NCBI GenBank assembly: GCA_034509755.1
Contig: CM067539.1
Location: forward strand, 60,398,513-60,462,512
Direction: 5' to 3'
DNA: 64,000 bases
Source: Anisodus tanguticus
Taxonomy: Eukaryota; Streptophyta; Magnoliopsida; Solanales; Solanaceae
Both the position numbers and the translations under genes were made by a program. Numbering within the stretch: the first letter of the stretch is position 1; each line of letters starts with the position of its first letter. A model generated the notes under the pieces. The model was not told where the DNA came from. It did not search any database and saw nothing but the letters and a program-made list of their open reading frames with translations. Shown here piece after piece: positions 48,191-61,200 of the stretch.

Positions 48191-49243
48191 AAATGCAGTG
48201 CAATTGTCTAAATAAATTTACTGGCAAATTTAAAAGGGTTATTGATCTATTCAGCATATATAGACTTCTCATTTATGAGAAATTAAAATATCTTATATGT
48301 CGTGTATGACAAAATAAATTTATATCAAAAGAATGATTAAGTTACCAAAATTTGAACGATGTTAATGGTGATATGGATGATCTTTCATATATTTTCAGAG
48401 TATGTCCAAAATTTAAAGAACTATGGAACAAGTTTATTTAACCAAACGGAGATTGATGATATGAATATTTGAAAATAGCTAAATAAAAATTCAATTGCAA
48501 AGAAATGTCTCTTGAACGTATATGCAAATAGAGTATGTTACAAAATTGATGAAGTATATTCTAATAAATAATTTATATATAGAAAAATCAAATTAATAAC
48601 TTAATTCCTCGTTTATATGGAAAATATATAATTAAATACAGATGACAGTATCAATGTAATGGAATTCTTCACCAAACAAATTAAAGTCACTTATGTCAAA
48701 CACCTTCACGTAAAAAATCGGACAAATGAAATCTTTAGTCGGAATGACATCAACATGAACAGTCAATTTGACATGACGAACAAAAGAAAAGACTATAACG
48801 GAAGGGTCAGAGGCAACAAGAATTATTTCCTCCAGGTTGATATTGGAAAATCCTTGTTTAATGTAATGACACATTTCCTCATCAAACGCGCGCACACACA
48901 CAGTTGAAATAAACTTGGGTTGCAGTAAAAGTAGCCAATTAAAGGGATGTCAAGGTAAATCACAACTTTGAGAACATTTGCTACAATGGAACAGATGATC
49001 AATCATCGGTTTCTCGCAAAAGGAAAAAGGTACAGGGGGAAAGTGGGGTGAAATGGAGGGAGGTACGTTGAATACTCGTTGAACTTCTGCTTCAGCAGAG
49101 TATTAATTTAGATAGAATTTGGTTCTCATAAACTTCTTTGAGGCGCATGAAATCCTTGAGTCATCAACAAAGGCAACTCCACACCGTTGATTTTTAAAAA
49201 CCTTAATAAGTATGCATCCGAAAAAGAAAAAACCAAGTGTGAC
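48191..49243. other. Intergenic DNA left of PFD5
   Basis: AT-rich. A minus-strand 89-codon frame at 48632-48901 has no match I recognise. A short CGCGCGCACACACACA run lies at about 48888-48901. The PFD5 3' UTR should lie just left of 49244. Confidence 0.4.
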
Positions 49244-52200
49244 CTACTGTGCTGGAGCAAGTTGTCTCAATTTAGCTTGCAAGATAACACCAGTTTCATC
49301 AGCAATACTTTTCTTCTTCGTTGCAACCTGCATTTGTACAAACGAATTACTAAATAAAGATGGTAAATGTCCACAACAAATGAAAAACAAAATAGGAGCT
49401 GTTTGTTATCAAACAATAAACTTCAAGAATCTCCTCTCATTATCAACAACATAACATATTTTAAAGGATATAAATATACTAGAGTAGATTCTTGGTCTAG
49501 CAAGGGAAAGAAAAGAGAAATATGTTGATCTTTCGGTCGTTAGACCAAATACAAGCTTAAATGAGTCTCTTCTTCCTTAAGGAAAAGCAAGTATTTGATT
49601 CATTACTTGTGCGAACTAACCTTCTGGTCCATTAAAGAACGATCAAGAGTACATAGTCTAAGGCAGGGTCATATAATTATTGCAGCTCCGCCCCTTGGTT
49701 TACTTTACATCAAGCAAAAGCAAAAAAAGACCTTTGCAAACAAATTGGGGTCGGCTATATGGATCCTCATCGACCATGCTTCTCTATTTAAATTCAACTT
49801 ATGACATCATCAATACCGAATAAAAATAAAAGTGAAAAATAAGTAAATTATCAGAAATTCTCTATATTTTTACTGGCATATAAATATATGATAAGGTCAA
49901 AATCATACTAACGAGACTAAACCTATCACCAGCTAGTAGATATCACATATATTCACTTAGTGGGGTGAGCCTCCTAATTAAGTACCGGTCACAACCACCT
50001 AGTTGGGATGTGAAAGGTTTGAACAGGTTTTTCCATGTAAAAATCTTGGCATGCCTTTTGTTGGATTTTTTGTCTTTGCCATATATATTTTTCGACATAC
50101 TTCACAGAAATTTTTCTTCCATTACACACTACTTTAGCAGCTTTCCCAGGGTAAGCAGCTCATTGAAACCCTAATGTTAATTTCGCTAATAAAGACTTAT
50201 CTCTTCTGACCACTTCATTGGTTCTATCCACTTGTTTCAGGAGATTGTAGTTATCCATGGTGACAAATTCCAAACAAGGGTTGCCTCCCAAAAGAATGGG
50301 GCCACCTTCAACAAAAAGAGAACTCGTGCATCGAGTATATACATCCATATGGGGCTGTTAGCTTACCCCACATTTGTGAAGTTAAAGATTACCTATATTT
50401 CCCTAACTTGAATATTCATTCTAGTGACAAGTCGAGAGAACTCTTGGCACAAAATTTTATAAAGCTGAAATCAACTCATCATCCCAAAAATCTTTGGCAC
50501 TAATAAGCAAATTGAGATCAGCATTCTCTAATCGCTACCAGCCCAAAATTAGTAAACAGGTCACCTCCCCCATCCCATGAGAGGTTAGCATTTCTTTCAA
50601 GCGAGTGTAGAAGCAATCCCTCAAGCTGGATAAAGACAGCGAGAGAGATATTTCAGATAGACTGACGGAGGAGCCGACATAGACGAAGTACCAAGTATTT
50701 TCGTGGTGACAGATTGTGTTAGATCCAGCTAATCTATTTCACGTGTTTTGGCATAACTACCCTTATCATGTGTTAAGATGAGGCATAAGAAAAATGTTTG
50801 AGGTATTAAAACTCACTTTACGAATCCCTAGGTCATTCAACCGAGAAGTATAAGCTTCCGCTTTAATAATCTAATATCTCAGTTAAACCCAACTTCCTGA
50901 TGTGAAGCTAAGCAAGAGCATAAGAAATGCAAGGAAAGAAAAGAAATAGAGGATTGGTTAATTGCTGGAAGAATGACAAAGGAAAAGGGTATGATAAGGA
51001 TAAGAACAGGGATGTAGTAGAGAATGAAAGAAGGAAAACAAAGACATCATAACAGAAGGAAAAAGCTGAATTAGAACAGTTGGCACATAGAGAAGGGAGG
51101 AATCTGACAAGTCATACAACAACAACAACATACCCGGTGGAGTCCCACAACGTGGGGTCTGGGGAGGGTAGAGTGTACGCAGACCTTACCTCTATCTTGA
51201 TATGAATCTGACAAGTCATATGAAGGAATATAGACAGGATGAAATTTTGAATTTAACAATGGTTCCTTGTGTCTAGCTTTAAAATCTTTCAGGTAGACCT
51301 TTCACATGAAGGGAACTACGATAACGAGAAGTATAAAATTGAATAGATTGGATGTTGTTAGCACCACTCTAAGATCAGTTTTGGAGCCTGGACTAATAAA
51401 ATTTTAGCGCAACCTTGACTCATAGATCGGTTTGGTGGTTTAACTTGGAGAAGTTATTTAAGTGTGGGGTGCAGCCCGGAGATTCGAGTAAGACTAAGAA
51501 GTTAGTGGAACCAGAGCTTGTAGGTATTCAGGAAATCAGGAATAAGGTGGAACCAGAGCTTATGTTATAGTTCTGAAAGAGAATGAAACAGGTCTTTCAG
51601 TAACCTATTTTTGAAAAATTCTGCAAGAACATGAAGGGGAAACCTCAAACAATCTCCATCACTATACATTCGAAACCTCAAGGCATGTAGAAATTATAAG
51701 ATGTGAGAAGGTGAAAAGGTAAAAATAGCCATGATATCCTTCTAAATGATAATCACTGTCCGGCGAGTAAAGACTTCCCTATGATGTCCATATGAAAGGT
51801 GGTCCTGCGTTGCGAGCTTTTTGAACATGGGATAAACAGCTTGCTAAAGACAATACATATTCTGTCTCAACCACATTCCATTGGTTGAGAAAGGCTGATG
51901 AATACCCGTAAAACTTTTTGCAGATGCTAAATGTCTTAACTTATTTTTCTGAATTCTTTATGATACAAATTAAGATTATGCCAGTAACCACACTGTTCCG
52001 ATGATTTTGTCTTAATGAGTTTAGTAATGTAGTGTGTACTGCGTGTGTGTGTGTATAGAACCTGTAAATTGGGAGAGGCCACTTGACGGCCTCAAAAACC
52101 AACTTCTTGTATATTGTGGTAAGTTTATGTGGCTGAGAATTTCATTTACCAATCAAAAAAAAGTTTACGTGGCTGAGAACTCATTGAAACCCTTGTAGGA

Positions 52201-55200
52201 ATTTTTTCACTTTAAATTTCCTCACATCAATTGCACCGAGTATAGACAGTTGGGTTACATTAGATATATAAATAAGTGGATCATTTACAAATCACAAAAT
52301 GTCAGAAGTATCAGACAGACAGGACTGAGATAAATGGAGTACTCAGTACACCAATCACGAAAGCCTCAAGAAGGTTTCTACCATGCAGATTTTTTTTTAG
52401 AAGGTATCATATTGTATATATTTATATAAACAACACCTGAGGTTGTGCTGAAACCATATTTACAAGTGAAAAGAAGAAAAACTGCTTCCGAAACCTAACA
52501 AAAAACAAGGGTGTCTATCATTGAAGCAGTATCTTCTATATATCTCTGATTGGACCAAAAGCAAAAGAGTCTAAAGCAATTCAACTTAATCTTCAGAACC
52601 GAATTGCTAATATCATCATAACATCTGGAATTCCTCTCTTTCCAGATTGTCCACCAAATACAAGCTGGGACAATCCTCCATCTATCTATGTATAACAATC
52701 CTGCTCCTGCTTCTTTCCAGCTAAACAAGACTTCAGTAATCTTCTTTGGCATTGTCCAAACAATGCCTCTGAGACTAATGAAGATCTTCCATAACATGTC
52801 TGTGATCCTGCAGTTTAGGAATAGATGGCTGACTGTCTCAGCTTCTTCACCACACAAGTAACACTTTGAACAGAGATTGATTTTCCTCTTGCTAAGATTG
52901 TCATGTGTCAGCACCACTTCCCAAGCTATCAACCAGGAGAAACAAGATACTTTGTATGGTATTTTAACTTTCCAAATGTTCTTCCACGGCCAGTTGGCCT
53001 TCTGTTGAATATCTTTGTTGAGAAGCTTATATGCTGAACTGACCTTGAAGAGTCCTTTACTGTCCATTTGCCACCATAATCTATCAGATCCTCCCTCTGT
53101 ACTTTTGAATTCTTCCAATCTGCTAAACAGCTCTGCTAGTGTATCCACTTCCCAATCATTTAGGTTTCTTCTGAACTGAAAGTTCCATCCCTGTGTTGAC
53201 CATGCTCCATCTACTATTTTCTCTTTATGAAGGCCCAAGGCATACATGCGTGGGAAAAGATCTTTTAGACATGAATTTGCTAGCCATTTATCCCCCCAAA
53301 AAGATGTTGTGCAACCATTGAATACCCTGATAGTAGTGTTAGCCTTCATCAGAGGCCAAAGTGCTCTAATAGACCTCCATAAACTTACTCCATAAGGGGA
53401 ATTTACTTCCTTTGTCATCCAGTTGTTATCTTCACCATATTTTACTCTGATTATGTCTACCCAGTAAGCTTGAGGATCCTGAGAATATCTCCACAACCAT
53501 TTCAATTTGAGTGCATTGCTCTGCCATTTTAAATTTCTGATTCCTAAACCACCATGTTTCTTCCCATGTATCACTTCACACCATTTAAGTAGATGGTATC
53601 CTTTTTTCTCCATGTTGCTATTCCATAGAAAATCCCTCCTAATCTTGTCAATCCTCTGAATAACCCCAACTGGGATGGAAAATAGAGACATCATATAAAC
53701 TGCATCCAATACTGAGTTTATAAGAGTGATCATGCCCCCCAAGGATAAATATTGAGCCTTCCACCCTGTCAGTTCTCACATTTCTCAATTACTGAATCCC
53801 AAGTTTCTTTGGACTTTGATTTGGCTCCTAAGGGCATTCCTAAGCATGTACTAGGCAGGGTACCTACTTCTCCCCCCAAAAGCTGAGTTAAAAGATCCAT
53901 ATTAGGCACAGAATTAATAGGATACAAATAACTCTTCCTCCAATTAATGTGCAACCCTGAGATGCCCTCAAACAAAACCAGAATTGTCCTGAGTACTCTG
54001 AGCTGGTCCTCTTCAGCATCACAAAAAATTAGTGCGTCATCAGCATATTAAAGATGTGTGACTTCCTTACTAAACTCTAAATTTCTGGCCATTTCAAATC
54101 CTGACAGTCTCCCAGTTATTTTGGCAATCTTAATCATGTTGTTCAAACCCTCCATGACAAGAATGAAAAGAAAAGGATACAAGGGGTCTCCTTGTCTTAA
54201 ACCTCTCTGTGCTGAGAAAAATCCTTCAGGTATCCATTTCTCCCCAAACCCCATACATTCTAACACCTTAAAAAGAAACTTCCAATTTACATGGTCATAT
54301 GCTTTCTCAATGTCCCGCGTGCATAAGATCCTTGGCTTCCCTGTTTCAATCTGGTATCCACGGCTTCATTAGCAATCAACACTGCATCCATTATTTGTCT
54401 CCCTTTGATGAAAGTCATTTGTTGAAAATCAACAAACTTGTCAATCACTTTCTTCAGCCTTTCTGTCAAAACCTTGGATAAAATCTTATACACATTGCCT
54501 ATCAGACTTAAGGGTCTGAGATCTCTTTATTCCTTTGCCCTTTTCTTCTTTGGAATCAAGGCTATGTAGGTTGCATTGTAGCTCTTCTCAAAGATACTGT
54601 GTGTATGAAAATTGTGCATAGTATCCATGATGTCTTGTTTCACAACTTCCCAGCATTTGATGAAAAACCACATAGTGAACCTATCAGGACCAGGTGCTTT
54701 ATCCATGGCAGATGCTTTATCCATGGCACACATCTTTAGACATTCAAAAACCACCTTCTCATCAAAATTCCTTTGTAGAAGCTCCTTTTCTTCTTCAGAA
54801 ATTTTTGGACTGTCAATTAGATTGCAAGAGGGTCTCCAGTTTTCTGTTTCTGTGTACAACATCTGGTAGAAATCAGTAATTTCCTTCTTAATTCTTGTAG
54901 GATCTTCCACTGTTTCCCCTGTATCTCCAGTTGACTGATATTGTTGTTTCTCTTGTGTGCATTGGCTATTTTATGAAAGAAACTAGTGTTTCTATCTCCT
55001 TCCTTTAGCCAAAGAGCTCTGGACCTTTGCCTCCATGCCACTTCTTCATTTTTAATATGTTCTTCATATTCCATCAAGAGGGATGACTTTTGTGTTGATT
55101 CTTCTACCGTAAGAGCTCTAGTTTGCTGGATAGCATCAAAAGAAGCAAGATAGTTCAATATTTGAATTTTCTATATGCCCAGATTCCCTTGACTACTCCT

Positions 55201-58200
55201 TCTCCACTCCTTTAATTTTTCTTTTAAGTGCTTTGAGTTTACAAGCCAGAATATAGTCAGGTTTCCCTGAGAAATCAAAAGATAACCACCAACCATAATT
55301 CTGTCAACAAAATATTCGGTATTTAGCCACCAATTTTCAAATTTGAAGTAAGATTTGTTATACTCCCAAACACCACACTTCAAGGAAATAGGGCAGTGAT
55401 CAGAAGCAATTCTTTAAGTATGCTCTATTTGATACTCTCCTGAATCTGTCATCCCATTCTTCAGAGAAGTTGTCTATTCTTGAGGCAATTCTACGATTAT
55501 CTCCCATGAACCATGTGTAGGAGCCCCCTTCCAAAGGAGGGTCCAGCAAATCCAGATCTTCAATACAATCTGAGAATTCCTCCATTGCAACAGTTCTCCT
55601 TATGCAGTTTGCTTTTTCAGAAGGGTACCTTGTGATGTTGAAGTCTCCACAAACTGCCCACGGGCCATCCATCAATCCTCCTAACTGATACTAACTCCTC
55701 CCACACAACTCTTCTTTCATATCTACAATTAGGTGCATATACCCCAGTTATGTGACACTCAAAATCTTGCAGAAGTGCCACAGACTTACAGGTGAGAGTA
55801 TATGCTCCAATCTCCAGAACTTCCCCTCTCCATACCCTACTATCCCAAAGGATTATAATCCCCCCCCCCCTAGTACCACTAGCATCAAGACACATATCTC
55901 ACCCATCTCCCTCCCCAAATCTCCTTAATAATGTCCCTCACCTCCCCTTCTAATTTTGTTTCTTGCAAACAAATGATATCTGCCTTCCAATTGTGAATTA
56001 AACTACTAACACTCCTCTTGTCTCTGTTATTTAACCCCCTTACATTCCATGAAATTAGGTTTACCTTCATTGAGAACAAGCTCCACCATTCCCCCTGCTC
56101 CTCTTCCCATCACTTTTGTAATTGACATCAAAATCTGTTAGACCCTTGAGCTCTTGAATTCATTTATATCTTGGTCTTTTGACGATAGCTTCCACACTCG
56201 TATTCCTGGCCTGTCGACTGCTATCAATTTGAATTAACAATTCCAAGACTTCCTGCTCATGTCCTCGGAAATCCACCCCAAAGATTTCCCCCAATTTCAG
56301 TATATTTTGATGTACCCAGACTGTTGCACCCCTTTCTTTGTCCAGTAAGAGATTTTGTTCTTGTTGGATTGGCTCTACATCTTCCACCACCCATTCTCCA
56401 AAATCTGTATCTTTAGTCATAGCCAAAAACCCACTCCAGTCTTCTTCTGCCTTTTCCCCCTGTATTGAATTTTCCCCAATTGTTGCTATTGCCATATTGA
56501 TAATGTTTTGTTCTCCAAGGGATTCTGGTGGAACTTCTTCGCTGATTTTGTCCACAGGGGAATCTTAGCTTGCATGTGTGTCTTCGTGGTTCTTTGTCAC
56601 TGGAGCGTCAGAGTTGAAACTGCTTCCAGTCAATTCTACAGTTAATGGGTCACAATAATTAAGAGACTGGACTCCATTTAAGTGATTAAAAATCACTTGG
56701 GCTGCTGGGTCCGGCCCAACTTTTAAGTCGGCTCCAATGGGTCTATTAGCGAAAGCCCAACTTCTTTAAAAAATCCAATTCCACAGCAGCTTCCACCTCC
56801 CACTCACGTGCCCTTATTTGATCACCAAAAATCTGAACAGCTGTCTCCACGTGCTTTGTCATATGTTCAGCTTGAGATTGCGACGTATCAATCTCTTCTT
56901 CCCCTTTGTGTAAAGCCTATACCCTAGGGTTCAAAGAAAGCTTCGGCCCAACAGGTTCTACACTTTCCTCTGTCGCTGGCATTGCAATTTCAAATCGAGC
57001 TTTGCGCTCGACCCATATCGGGAAGTGAAAAAAATTCCCATCTCTTTCTATCGATACTTCTGAAGGACAATTCTGGCCATCTCCCCTAATTTTGATTCTT
57101 GCCCACTTGAGATGATTCTTGAGCTCAGATTCTTCCTCAGTAGCCACCCAACCACTGCATTGATTTCCTATTTCAACGAAAATCTTCTGCGACCAGAGAT
57201 GAAGTGGGATACCAACTGCCCTAATCCATGTGTTGTCGGTCTTCTGAGATGCTGGTAAACAACTTGCTGTGAAACTCCACCATTGCAAGTTGATACTTCT
57301 ATTCTTCCATTTCCATTCCTTCAACATGATTTGTTCTGTCATGTTCCTGTTTAGGAACTCAAACAAGAACATATTTCCGTCCATTTCATAAATGGTGACT
57401 CCAATTGTAGCCTTCCAAGTGATGGAGGACCATCCAATCAAAACACAAATAAACTAATATGAACAGCTCAAAAAAAATCCACTTTACCAGGTGAAAATGA
57501 AATGGATACTTACATCAAGGAGCTGCTCATAGTTGGACTTTAGCAGGCTGATTTTCCGCTCACAGTAATCTTTTCCTTCTATCATAGTTTTCTGCTCAAA
57601 CGAAAGAACAGAAAAAATCTTAGGGCTTGAACCTTGTCAAAGGACCATGTAAAAAGATATTATATGACTTCTACAAAAAGAAAAAAGTGAACACGGAATG
57701 AAAAATGTGTTTTTTCGATAATGCTCCAGCTACAGTCCCTTAGATTCGCAAGACATCACCGCTTTATTTCTAGAAAAAGCAAAAGGTAAATGGATGATCC
57801 AGGAACTACATATAACAAACTTCTGGATGCATGAAAAGATACATCTCCAAAAAGACCCTATAAAATTAAGAATATCTAGAATAAACATCTAATTATATAA
57901 ATCTAAGAAAACCAAGTAGAAATGGTACTAAGAAGGGTCCACTAGACTAATTTTTCATTCCAAACAGAAGATCATAACCATTAAATGATATTCAGTGAGT
58001 AGAAGAGTTTTCTATTATCCATAACTAAGTTGCTTCAAGCATATATTGCAAGTTTGCAACGAAATCTATTATACTCTCTTGGAATATAGACAAGTCATTA
58101 GCACAGAAGAAAACCTGATCATCCGCAAATAACAGTCCTCAAACAGACAATATCAATTATGAGCTCCTCATAAAAGAAGGAAAAACAATAACAAAATAGG

Positions 58201-61200
58201 AAGTCTGTCAAGAATGATACAGAATTAAGCACAGGCTGGTGTTCCTCACAAGAATCCAAAGCATACTAGATCACAACCAAGGTACATCACCAACCAACTT
58301 AGAAGAAACTCCCCTATACGAAACTCTTCCCATTGGTACATTTGGAAATGATCCAGACCAACATTTCTATACAACTTTCTCAACTTTCAAGAATTCCAAT
58401 TCATTAAACTATTAAATTTATAACGGTTAACTGTTAATTGCCCTCTTACGCTCTCTCTGTCTTTCACTGCTAACGGCTAATTCCCCTCCCCTCCCCTCCC
58501 TTGTTCCCACCGGCACTCCGGCGCGGGGACTCCAACCGCCGCGGTCATCACCCAGGTAGGTCACTGTTCTCACTCTTTCTCCCTCTTCTTCTCCTTCCTC
58601 TTTCTTTCTTTCTTTTACTCTGTTCTTCTCTTTCTTTCTCCTCCCCCCCTCTCTCTCTCTGCGTGGGGGTGTGCGATACGACATACCCAGCCTTTTCCAG
58701 CAAAGGTACAGTCAAATCTCAGACGGGTGGTCGCCCCTTCAAATTTCTGGCAAAGATCCAGTCAGATTTCCGGCAACGCATATTCGGCAATCTAGGTTCT
58801 ATCGTATCCTTACCTTTGTTTTACTTCTTAAATAGCATCTAATATTTTCTTGTTCGATCCAGTTTGGGGAAGGTATTGTGCAGCTTTTATTTGTTTATTT
58901 GAGTAGCTTCTTGTTTCTCGTTGGGTTGGAATTAGTGTTTTCGGTTGTTTTAGTTATTGTGTAGTTTTCTATTCTGCTTTTGTCCCTGTTTTAGTTCCCG
59001 TTCATCCCTTATTTCTCGTTCCTGTGACAAAGTGTTTGTGATTCTTGTTTATTACAGTTCTTGTTCAGCCTTATGTTAATTTTGGTTCTGCCAGTGCTTT
59101 TTATTCCCTTTGTTGGTGGCTTTTTGCGGTAGTGGCTCTAGTGAACAATGGTAGACTAGGGTCATGTCCTCAGTCAGGATCGGGGGCGAGGGTTAGGGGT
59201 GGTAAGTGGGTTAAGGGGGCTTCTAGGCTGAGAGTAGGGTCTTGGAATATAGGAACTTTAACGAGAAAGTCCATAGAGCTAGTTCAGTTCTTAAGAAAAG
59301 GAGGATTAATATAATATGTGTTCAAGAGACCAAATGGGTAGGACTTAAGATTAAAGATGTGGACGGGTATAAGTTATGGTTCTCAAGTAGGTCGAGGTAT
59401 AGAAATGGGGTAGGCATTTTGGTAGACAGCAGAGCTAAGCATCAGGTGGTAGAGGCTAGGAGGATCAGTGACAGGATGATGGCGATTCAGAACATTATTA
59501 GTGAACATTATTAGTGCTTGCGCGCAGCGCCGAGCTTGGACGAGGAGGTGAAGAGGCGCTTTTAGGAGGATTTGAACGAGGTGGTGGGAGGTATACCACC
59601 CGCTGAGAAGTTATTTGTTGGAGGGGATTTCAATGGACATATCGGGTCACTTCTGGGGGTTATGACGACGTGCATGGAGGATTTGGCCTCTGGGACAGGA
59701 ACGGTGGAGGCGTCGCACTCTTGGAGTTCGCTAAAGCTTTTGGGATGATGATAGCCAATTTGAGGTTCATGAAGAAAGAGGAGCACTTGGTGACTTTCCG
59801 TAGCTCGATGGCCAAGGCACAGATCGACTTTTTGCTCCTTAGAAAGGTTGACAAAGGTCTTTGTAAAGACTGTAAGGTTATTCCGGGAGAATATCTTACA
59901 AGCCGACATAAGCTTTTGGTGATGAATTTGGAGATCAAGATGGAGAAGAAAATGAGGGTTGTGGATGACAAGCTAAGAATCAAATGGGGAAGTTTGACTA
60001 TGGCTAGTGCAAAGGAGATGAGGGAGAGGTTGATGGTCAGGGGCTTGGGGAGTAGTGGGAATGCGATCGGTATGTTGGACAGGACGACCAGTTGCATTTG
60101 GAAGATAACTAGAGAAGTGCTAGAGGTCTCGCAAGGTAGCCGTGGTGGGCATCGAGGGGACTGAATGTGGAATGATACAGTTCAAGAGAAGGTGGAAGCA
60201 AAGAAAGTGGCGTATATGAAATTGATAGAAAGCAAGGATGAGGGGAGAAGTGGACGAATAGAAAATTATATAATGTGGCGAGGAAGGAGGCAAAGCTAGC
60301 GATTATGTAGGCTTTTGAATGTCTGCATGTGGAATTAAAGGAAAAAACGGAGATAAGAAGCTATACAAACTAGCCAAGGCGAGGGAGAGGACGACCCATG
60401 ACTTGTGTATTAGATGAAGGTGGCAATCTTACTTCCATAAATTCTTGAACGAAGGAGATAAAGACATTGTGATGGGAGATCTGGAGCAATCCGAAGGTAC
60501 CGAGATTTTGAATATTGTAGGAGTATTAAGGTTGAGGAGGTCAAAGGTGTTGTTCACAGGATGCGCAGGAGACGAGCGACCGGGCCTGATGAGATCCTAG
60601 TTGAATTTTGAAAGAGCGCAGGTAAGGCAGGTTTGGAGTGGCAGACGGAGTTGTTTAATGTCATTTTTAAGACCGCAAAAATGTTTGAAACATGAAGGTG
60701 GAGCACAATGATTCCTTTGTACAAGAACAAAGGTGACATCTATATGAGTATCAAGCTGCTAAACCACATTATGAAAGTTTAAGAAAGGGTCGTGGAGATG
60801 AGGGTGAAAAGAGGCATGTCTATTTCCAAGAACCATTTTGGATTCATGCTGGTGCGTTTGACTACAAAAACCATTCATCTTATTAGGAGGTTGGTGGAGC
60901 AGTATAGGGAGAGGTAAGACATGATTTTCATCGACCTCGAGAAGGCATACCACAAAGTCCCTAGAGAGTTTCTATGGAGATGTTTGGAGGTTAGAGGTGT
61001 ATATGTGGCGTACACTGGGCGATCAAGGATATGTATGATTGAGCCATGGAGCCAAGATCAGAATACGAACAATAGGAGGATACTTAGAGCACTTTCCAGT
61101 GATGATGGAGCTGCACCAGGGATAACTCTTAGCCCATTCTTATTTGTCTTGGTGATGGATGGACTGACGCGACAAATTCAAGAGAGGTGTTATGGTGTAT

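Larger units (their letters stand above)
52391..57440 (-). mobile_element. L1-type LINE, nearly full length, minus strand
   Basis: About 5.05 kb. The left end is a poly(T) run (52391-52399), the reversed poly(A) tail. Read on the minus strand it has ORF1 (DUF4283-type), then ORF2 with endonuclease, reverse transcriptase and a zinc-binding C-terminus. ORF1 seems to start inside the domain, so the 5' end is probably truncated by a few hundred bases. I could not find a convincing target-site duplication. It sits in PFD5 intron 3, the same orientation as the gene, about 75 bases from exon 3. Confidence 0.9.

Noticed and set aside
52370..57480. ACCATGCA / ACCATCCA as target duplication of the L1
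   Set aside because: Only 7 of 8 bases match and the copies are not at the exact element borders.
58427..58842. Charged or Ser/Leu-rich open frames on both strands
   Set aside because: Caused by the CT-rich leader of the RTE LINE; they lack any domain.
59562..60097. Minus-strand frames of 115 and 145 codons
   Set aside because: Antisense to the RTE endonuclease region, with no independent support.
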